DNA from: Akkermansiaceae bacterium | GTDB taxonomy: Bacteria; Verrucomicrobiota; Verrucomicrobiia; Verrucomicrobiales; Akkermansiaceae | DNA length: 15,048 nucleotides | Assembly: GCA_028293225.1 (NCBI GenBank) | Contig: JAQGPE010000178.1 | Location: 1 to 15,048 of the forward strand | Reading direction: 5' to 3' | Shown: positions 8,117 to 13,443 of the stretch, piece by piece | Layout of the letters: every line of letters begins with the position of its first letter | Numbering within the stretch: position 1 is the first letter of the stretch | The notes under the pieces: generated by a model | The model's database searches: none | Told to the model about the DNA's origin: nothing | The model's input: the letters and a program-made list of their open reading frames with translations, nothing else | Program-made: the position numbers and the translations under genes

Positions 8117-9279
8117 GCGGTGCGCTGAAGATCCTGCTCGGCGTCTCGGCCGTGGGCGTTCTCGGAGCCGCCTCGCTAGCTGGCGCTTTCATGCTCGGCT
8201 CGGGAACGGGCGGAGTGGCGGATCCTTCCACCGCAGAGGCAACGCTGCCACCGCTGAGCAGCATCGACGCGCCGCAGCTCAACCAGGCCTGGACCTCCCT
8301 GCGGAGTTCCGGCAGCGCCTTGGCCAATGAGAGCGCCGCTGTCGCCGCCCGCTGGAAGACCTTCACTGCGAACCTGCGGAAAATCTATCCCGAGGCTCCG
8401 GAAGCGACCGATTCCGTCTCGGCGAATGCCGCGCTCCAGCAGGCCAGTTCCTGGCTGGCCGAGCGCAGTAAGGCGGCCAACCAATCGCGCAGCGCCGGCA
8501 CCGACCAGGCCCGCGATGCGGTGCTGTCCGAAATCGCCGCGCTGCGCACCGACCTGGAAAGCCTGCGCCGCTACCGCGACTCGCCGCTTTCCGCGAAGCT
8601 GAAGTCGCTGCTCATCCTGGGCGGCAATCGCAGCGCTCCGAAGGGCATCGATCTGGTCTGGATCCCCGATCGCAGCAAGGGCTCTGCCGGCGGCTTCTGG
8701 GCGGCGAAGAGGGAAACCTCCCTGGCCCAATACAAGGATGTCGCCGGCCGCGAGCCCGCCAGCGCTTTCCGCAAGCCCACCGGCGGCAGCGGCGGTGGTG
8801 GCGCCAGCGATGCCGACATCGACCGCCAGATCCAGGAGGCCCGCACCAAGTTCCTGGCCAATGCGCCCGCCGCCAACCGCGAGTCGGCCGCCCTGGCCTT
8901 CGACGACCGCATGGCCCCGAAACTGCGCGCGCAGTACAAGGCCGCCGCCGAACAGCGCGCCCAGCAGGCCGCCTCCGGCTATGAGAAATTCCCCGCCGAC
9001 CTGGCGAACATGACCGAGAAGGACGACAGCCAGCCCTTCCTGAGCAAGCTCCAGCAGAGCGATCTACCTGGCAGCGCCTGGCAGTACCGCCTGCCGACCC
9101 GCGAGGAGTGGGCGCTGCTCCAGGGCAAGGTCGACGGCATCGGCACGCCGGACCTGAGCGAGTGGCTGGCCGACTCCAGCGCGGCGGTGGATCGCAACTG
9201 GAAGGCCGAGCAGGCCACCTCGCCGCCCGCTCCGGGCACGGTCGGCTTCCGCGTGGTCCTGGCCGGACAGTCGCCCTGA
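8113..9279 (+). CDS. Membrane-anchored protein with a degenerate, interrupted FGE/SUMF1-like domain (gene B)
   Basis: This is a 388-residue protein. Residues 5-28 form a membrane helix, about 45-165 is a helical, coiled-coil-like region, and about 179-388 resembles a formylglycine-generating-enzyme (SUMF1/DUF323) fold. The matches, in order, are IDLVWIP (179-185), a degenerate EVTxxQY-like ETSLAQY (201-207), YRLPTREEW (325-333), LSEWLAD (348-354) and the typical end GFRVVLAG (378-385). Between the second and third motifs lie a GGSGGGG linker and about 75 charged helical residues, where active family members have the VSWxDAxxFCxWL strand. The protein contains no cysteine, so the copper-binding cysteines of true FGE are absent. 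It is therefore probably a binding or structural domain, not an enzyme. It overlaps gene A by 4 bp, and gene C ends in a related domain. Assignment to the fold is fairly sure; the function is unknown. Confidence 0.8.
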   Translation: MSGALKILLGVSAVGVLGAASLAGAFMLGSGTGGVADPSTAEATLPPLSSIDAPQLNQAWTSLRSSGSALANESAAVAARWKTFTANLRKIYPEAPEATDSVSANAALQQASSWLAERSKAANQSRSAGTDQARDAVLSEIAALRTDLESLRRYRDSPLSAKLKSLLILGGNRSAPKGIDLVWIPDRSKGSAGGFWAAKRETSLAQYKDVAGREPASAFRKPTGGSGGGGASDADIDRQIQEARTKFLANAPAANRESAALAFDDRMAPKLRAQYKAAAEQRAQQAASGYEKFPADLANMTEKDDSQPFLSKLQQSDLPGSAWQYRLPTREEWALLQGKVDGIGTPDLSEWLADSSAAVDRNWKAEQATSPPAPGTVGFRVVLAGQSP

Positions 9280-9448
9280 TTTCCCCTCCTCCTCCGCACC
9301 TCTCCCATGATCCCACCGGCGCCCTCCTCCTCCTGCCCCGATCCAGCCTCCGCGTTTTCCGGAAATGCTTCCATCTTGATGACGACGCCCCGCAGGCGTT
9401 AGAAGTCGCTTCAATCGAATCGTCGCTTCCGACTGACTCACCCGCGGG
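9280..9448 (+). other. Intergenic leader of the kinase gene with two CCTCCTCCT tracts
   Basis: This is a 169-bp non-coding gap. It carries two nearly identical pyrimidine tracts, 9285-9295 and 9323-9334, and a small hairpin of 5-bp stem (9385-9389 with 9395-9399) without a T-run. There is no confident promoter or terminator. The gap leaves open whether gene C is transcribed with A and B or from its own promoter. Confidence 0.4.
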
Positions 9449-12106
9449 ATGGAATTTTTACTGCACAACGAGGAGGGCATCCAGTTCCCACCGATCCGTC
9501 CGGCGTTCACGGAAGGAGAGTTGTTTTTCGACCGCTTCCGCGCGCTGACCCCGCGCGATGCGAAAGACAGCATCATCGGCGAGGGCGGCACCGGCCTGAT
9601 CCACCTGGTGCGGGACGAGCTGATGGACCGCGTGGTGGCGCTGAAGCTGCCGCACGAGAGCATCCTGCGCGACCCGAGCGCGCGCTTCGACGTGATCCGG
9701 GAAACGCGCCAGGCGATCGAGCTGACCCACCCGCACATCGTCCGCATCCACGACTTTCACGAAGGCCGCCAGGGCTGGGGCATCTCGATGCAGTATGTCC
9801 GCGGCAAGAACCTGGACGAATGGCGGCACGAAGGGCGCGCGGGCAACCGCCGCGGCATCGTCCCCTACGCGGTCGAGCGGATCGAGGGCTGGGTGGTGCA
9901 GCTTTGCGACGCGCTGATCTACGCGCATGAGGACGCGCGGATGGTGCACCGCGACATCAAGCCGAAGAACCTGATGCTGGAGCGCCGCGACGACGGCCAC
10001 GAGAAGCTGCTCCTGACCGACTTCGGCATCACCCAGAAGCTGCGCCTGCACACCATGATGCTGTCGCGCGTGCAACCGGGCACCAACGACAAGAACACCA
10101 TGGGCACCCTGCCCTACATGCCCTGGGAGCAGATCCAGGGCTCGCCGGCCTCCGCGCTGGACGACGTGTATGCGGTGGGCGCGACCATTTACGAACTGCT
10201 GACCGGCCGCCCGCCTTTCTATGAAGGCGGCTATGAGCAGATCCGCGTGCAGATCGAAAAGGTGGTGCCGCCGAGCATGGCCCAGCGGCTGCGCGACTTC
10301 GACCTGCCGGATCACGGCATCCCGCGGGCGTGGGAAGACACGGTGGCGGCGTGTTTGGCGAAGAAAGCGGAGGACCGGCCGCAAAGCGTGCGGGAAATCG
10401 TGGCGCGGCTCGGCCTGACTTCGAATGCCGTCGGCGCGCCGGTGGCAGCGGTCGCGGCGATCGGCGGGCCGGAGCTGGATGCGCTGCATCTGGATCTCCA
10501 ACAACGCACGGAGGAAATCGAGGCGCTGCGGATCGAGGTCACGCAGAGCCGGACGCAAGTCGATGCCCTGGCCGCCGAGGCGGCGCAGAGCCGCAGTCAG
10601 GCCGAAGCGCTGGCGGCGGAAGCCGCGCAGAGCCGGGCCCAGTTCGAAGCGGCCCAGGCGGCGCTGGAACAGAGCCAGGCCGAGATTGCCCATCTGCAAG
10701 GGACGCTGGAGCAATCCGGCGGCCGGATCGGCGAACTGGAGCAGGCCATCGCGGGTCATCAGGCCGCCCTCGGCGATGCCGGGGGCAGAACCGCTGCGCT
10801 CGATGCCGAACTGGGCGAGCTGAAGCAGTCGCTGGCTCTGGTGCAGGCGGAAAGCGTCCGCTGGAAGGAATCCTACGAATCCCTCGAACAGGGCCTGGAA
10901 GGCGAGCAGCAGGAGATGCTCTCACGGCTGCAGACTGACGTCGGCGAAAAGGATCGCCAGCTTTCCGAAGCCCGCGGCCACCACGAACAGCTTCAGAAAA
11001 ACCTGGCGGCGCTGGAACTCCAGCACGCCCAGGAACAGCAGCAGCGCGCCTCTTTGGAAGCCAGCCTGCTCGCCGCTCAACAGGCCGCGGGCGCCAGTGC
11101 CGCCGAGATCGAGCAGCGCTTCCAGGCGGAGATCGAGGGCTTGAAGCAGGCCGTTGCCACCGCTCAACAGCAGGCTCTCAGCGAGCAGCAGACCGCTGCG
11201 GCCCGCATCCAGGAGGCCGGGCAGGCTGCCCAGGTGCAGATCCAGCAGGCGGCACAGGTCAATCAACAGGCTCTCCAGCAGGCTGAGGCGGTCGCGCATC
11301 AGCAGGTCGAGGAAGCCCGCGCCGCGGCGCAGAGAGCGACCGCCGAGGCGGAGCAGATCGCCCGCAAGAACGCCGAGCAGGCGATGGCCGAGGCGCGCAC
11401 GAAATCCGAAGCTGCGCAGAAGGAGGCCGCCCGCTCGACCGAGGAGGCCCGCAAGGCGACGGCCGCCGCCGATGAAGCGAAGCGTGAACTCAATAGCATG
11501 AAGGACCGCCAGACGGCCCCGCTGATGCCCCTGCTCTACGTGCTGCTCGGCGCCTTGGTCGTCGGAGGCGGACTCGGCGTCGGACTCGGCAAGCTTGGCG
11601 GAAAATCCGCTGTCGAGGCAGCTCACGCGCTGAACCTTTCTCCCTACTCTTCGTCGATTCCCGAGCAGGCCGGCTCGGCCGGAGCCCCGGTCACGGCGGG
11701 TCTGTTCCGGAGTTATCTTTCCGATCAGAAAATCTCGTCCGCCGATGGCGCGAAGATCGTGCCGGGCCTCGACTCGCTGGATGATGCCGCACCCGTCACC
11801 GGGGTGACCTGGTGGGTGGCGGAAAACTTCTGCGCCTGGCTCGGCAGCCGTGAGCTCAGCGATGCAGATCGCACGAAAGGCCGCCATTTCCGCATCGCCA
11901 CCGCCGCGGAAATCACCAAGTCGAACCGCGGCGCCGACGCTCCGGCCGAGTGGACTTCCGATCCGGGCGACTCGAACGACAGTCCCGCCGGAGCCCGGAA
12001 AATCATCACCCGCGACGCCAAGGCCGATGGCAGTTGGCAAATGCCTTCTCTCGGAGCCGCACCGGGAGGAGCGAAACTGGCCTTCCGGGTGAGCCTGGCC
12101 GGATGA
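9449..12106 (+). CDS. Membrane Ser/Thr protein kinase with long coiled coil and C-terminal pseudo-FGE domain (gene C)
   Basis: This is an 885-residue protein. Residues of about 40-322 form a Hanks-type kinase domain. It has the glycine loop GEGGTG (44-49), VALK with catalytic Lys66, Glu85 of helix C, HRDIKPKN (167-174, Asp169 catalytic), DFG (191-193), YAVGATIYELLTG and DRP (309-311). All catalytic residues are present, so it should be active. The APE motif is altered to PWE (225-227). Residues of about 345-685 are a Gln/Ala/Glu coiled coil with repeats such as ALAAEAAQSR, about 692-716 is a membrane helix, and about 746-885 is FGE/SUMF1-like: PVTAGLFRSYL, GVTWWVAENFCAWLG (785-799), FRIATAAEI, AEW and FRVSLAG. 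The only cysteine of that domain is the structural-type FCxWL one, so it is probably non-catalytic. Topology predicts kinase and coil in the cytoplasm and pseudo-FGE outside, suggesting a receptor kinase. Kinase-SUMF1 fusions are known in T6SS PpkA-like proteins and in planctomycete/verrucomicrobial kinases; no T6SS gene is seen here. Confidence 0.93.
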   Translation: MEFLLHNEEGIQFPPIRPAFTEGELFFDRFRALTPRDAKDSIIGEGGTGLIHLVRDELMDRVVALKLPHESILRDPSARFDVIRETRQAIELTHPHIVRIHDFHEGRQGWGISMQYVRGKNLDEWRHEGRAGNRRGIVPYAVERIEGWVVQLCDALIYAHEDARMVHRDIKPKNLMLERRDDGHEKLLLTDFGITQKLRLHTMMLSRVQPGTNDKNTMGTLPYMPWEQIQGSPASALDDVYAVGATIYELLTGRPPFYEGGYEQIRVQIEKVVPPSMAQRLRDFDLPDHGIPRAWEDTVAACLAKKAEDRPQSVREIVARLGLTSNAVGAPVAAVAAIGGPELDALHLDLQQRTEEIEALRIEVTQSRTQVDALAAEAAQSRSQAEALAAEAAQSRAQFEAAQAALEQSQAEIAHLQGTLEQSGGRIGELEQAIAGHQAALGDAGGRTAALDAELGELKQSLALVQAESVRWKESYESLEQGLEGEQQEMLSRLQTDVGEKDRQLSEARGHHEQLQKNLAALELQHAQEQQQRASLEASLLAAQQAAGASAAEIEQRFQAEIEGLKQAVATAQQQALSEQQTAAARIQEAGQAAQVQIQQAAQVNQQALQQAEAVAHQQVEEARAAAQRATAEAEQIARKNAEQAMAEARTKSEAAQKEAARSTEEARKATAAADEAKRELNSMKDRQTAPLMPLLYVLLGALVVGGGLGVGLGKLGGKSAVEAAHALNLSPYSSSIPEQAGSAGAPVTAGLFRSYLSDQKISSADGAKIVPGLDSLDDAAPVTGVTWWVAENFCAWLGSRELSDADRTKGRHFRIATAAEITKSNRGADAPAEWTSDPGDSNDSPAGARKIITRDAKADGSWQMPSLGAAPGGAKLAFRVSLAG

Positions 12107-12227
12107 ACCCACGATCCCGGCCTGCTTTCTGCTCCGGCACGATTCGTTCCTTGACGGCCCGGCGACTCGCATGGCCGGATAAGACAGCCTCCTCACTCCA
12201 ACGATCTCCATCCTTCCTTCCACTGTC
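12107..12227 (+). other. Intergenic gap between kinase and zinc-ribbon genes
   Basis: These are 121 bp without an ORF. The last 40 bp before the start are pyrimidine-rich with no Shine-Dalgarno. A TTGACG at 12151-12156 has no -10 box at normal spacing. No terminator hairpin with a T-run was seen, so read-through from the kinase gene is possible. Confidence 0.4.
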
Positions 12228-12578
12228 ATGAGCTTTAAATGGGACAACCTGCAGCCGATCAGCCTCGACCGCACCCGCGAGGATTTCTCCGGTCCGGACA
12301 GCCTCGCCACCCGCGGCAACAATACCCAGGACCAGGTCGATCGCCTGACGCTCGCCTGCCAGGCGATGTGGGAAATCATCCGCGATCGCATCGGCGTGAC
12401 CGAGCAGGAATTGCAGGCGAAGATCACCGAGATCGACGCCCGCGACGGCGCCATCGATGGCAAGATCGGCTACGAAGTGGTCGACTGTCCGGAGTGCGGC
12501 CAGAAGACCAGCACCCGCCGCTCCCGCTGCGTGTTCTGCGGCTGCGCCGTCCACCTCGGCCACACCTTCAAGGCCTGA
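12228..12578 (+). CDS. Small zinc-ribbon protein of unknown function (gene D)
   Basis: This is a 116-residue soluble protein. Residues of about 33-72 form an amphipathic helical segment. Residues 87-112 are a treble-clef or zinc-ribbon-like knuckle pair, CPEC (87-90) and CVFC (101-104), followed by CxVHxxxH (C106, H109, H112) that could give alternative ligands. The spacing C-x2-C-x10-C-x2-C is typical of small zinc ribbons. No signal peptide or membrane helix is present, so it is presumably cytoplasmic. ATG 12228 is the only good start; the leader is CT-rich without a Shine-Dalgarno. It follows the kinase gene by 121 bp and precedes uridine kinase by 39 bp. It could be a substrate or adaptor of the kinase, but that rests on position only. 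I do not recognise the family. Confidence 0.8.
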   Translation: MSFKWDNLQPISLDRTREDFSGPDSLATRGNNTQDQVDRLTLACQAMWEIIRDRIGVTEQELQAKITEIDARDGAIDGKIGYEVVDCPECGQKTSTRRSRCVFCGCAVHLGHTFKA

Positions 12579-12617
12579 CGCTGCTTTGCTGATTATACCT
12601 AATCCACCCTCGCCCCC

Positions 12618-13223
12618 GTGGTCCGTTTCATCGCGGTCGTGGGTGGCAGCGGTTCCGGCAAGAGCTGGCTGGCCGACCGCATCCGCGCTGCCTATGGCGC
12701 TGCCGCTGGCCATCTGTCGCTGGATGATTTTTATCGCGATCTCGGCCACCTAACGCCGGAGCAACGTGCGGTCGTCAATTTCGACGATCCTGCTTCCATC
12801 GACTGGGACGCTCTGCGCGCGGTGATGCTGGCTTTGGAAAGCGGCGGCGCTGCCGGGCTTCCTGCCTACGATTTCGCGACGCATACCCGCAAGCCGCGGG
12901 GCCAGCCCTTCCCCTTCCGCCCGGTCATCGTGGTGGAGGGCCTGTGGCTCCTGCATCCGGAGTGGCTGCGGGAAAAGTTCACCCACTCGCTCTTCGTCGA
13001 CTGCCCGGAGTCTCTGCGCCTCCAGCGAAGGATTGATCGTGACGTCGCCAGCCGCGGCCGCACCGAAGCCTCCGTCCGCGAGCAGTTCGCCGCTCACGTC
13101 GAACCGATGCACGCGCTCTATGTTCAGCCGCAGCGTGAGTGGTCGCAAGATGTGATCGAGTCGCCGGCCGACGAGGAAACGATCACGAAGCTACTAGAGT
13201 CCTGGGAGATCGGGAAAGCTTAA
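12618..13223 (+). CDS. udk: Uridine kinase-family P-loop nucleoside kinase
   Basis: This is a 201-residue protein of the uridine kinase/phosphoribulokinase fold, close to the usual length of about 210. Motifs seen are Walker A GGSGSGKS (9-16), LSLDDFYRDL (33-42) where family members have DSFYxxL, NFDDPASIDWDAL (54-66), PAYDFATHTRKPRG (82-95), EGLWLL (108-113) as the Walker B-like strand, and RRIDRDVASRGR (137-148), the lid arginine segment, followed by EPMH (162-165). Each corresponds to conserved uridine kinase sequence, and the family phosphorylates uridine or cytidine with ATP or GTP in pyrimidine salvage. The start is GTG 12618, placed so that the beta-strand VRFIAVVGG directly precedes the P-loop. 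No Shine-Dalgarno is visible. It lies 39 bp after gene D and may be co-transcribed. A functional link to the kinase module is not evident. Substrate could differ, since the family includes related P-loop kinases. Confidence 0.88.
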   Translation: MVRFIAVVGGSGSGKSWLADRIRAAYGAAAGHLSLDDFYRDLGHLTPEQRAVVNFDDPASIDWDALRAVMLALESGGAAGLPAYDFATHTRKPRGQPFPFRPVIVVEGLWLLHPEWLREKFTHSLFVDCPESLRLQRRIDRDVASRGRTEASVREQFAAHVEPMHALYVQPQREWSQDVIESPADEETITKLLESWEIGKA

Positions 13224-13244
13224 TGCCGGACCGGTGGCACCTGA

Positions 13245-13419
13245 CGCCTGTCGAAAGTGGCTGATGCGTCCCGCTTCAGCACTGAGAGCTTACAGCCGCA
13301 GGCTGCTGGATCTTTTGGAAGACGGGTGGATTGCTCCTCACTCAAGGAAGAAGAAGTGCGACCTGCGGTCGTGAGCCTTTCGTGCTGAAGCGGGACGCAT
13401 CAGCCACTTTCGACAGGCG
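13245..13419. repeat. 175-bp element bounded by perfect 38-bp inverted repeats (MITE-like or giant hairpin)
   Basis: The arms 13245-13282 and 13382-13419 are exact reverse complements over 38 bp, starting CGCCTGTCGAAAGTGG. The 99-bp centre holds two smaller hairpins, CAGCC-GCA-GGCTG (13293-13305) and CGACC-TGC-GGTCG (13359-13371). Parts of these can pair with each other instead (CCGCAGG 13296-13302 with CCTGCGG 13362-13368). There is no ORF in the element. It fills most of the convergent gap between the uridine kinase and parC genes, so it may act as a bidirectional terminator. Its size and terminal symmetry look more like a non-autonomous mobile or palindromic intergenic repeat. CACCT occurs on both sides (13238-13242, 13428-13432) but at unequal distances, so a target-site duplication is not established. 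No second copy is in the window. Confidence 0.85.
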
Positions 13420-13443
13420 CGTCGCGACACCTCATCACGATCC

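Noticed and set aside
8638..9279. Diversity-generating retroelement target (FGE/C-type-lectin-like C-termini of genes B and C)
   Set aside because: Such C-termini are typical DGR targets, but no reverse transcriptase and no near-identical template repeat is present in the window, and the C-terminal codons show no adenine-rich variable pattern.
9385..9399. Terminator between genes B and C
   Set aside because: The stem is only 5 bp and is followed by no T-run.
12151..12184. Promoter before gene D (TTGACG with ATAAGA)
   Set aside because: The spacing is 22 bp, too long for a sigma70 promoter, and no other box supports it.
9458..12463. Minus-strand open frames of 433 and 513 codons opposite the kinase gene
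   Set aside because: They are antisense to a clear kinase and coiled coil and show no recognisable motif. GC-rich codon bias explains their openness.
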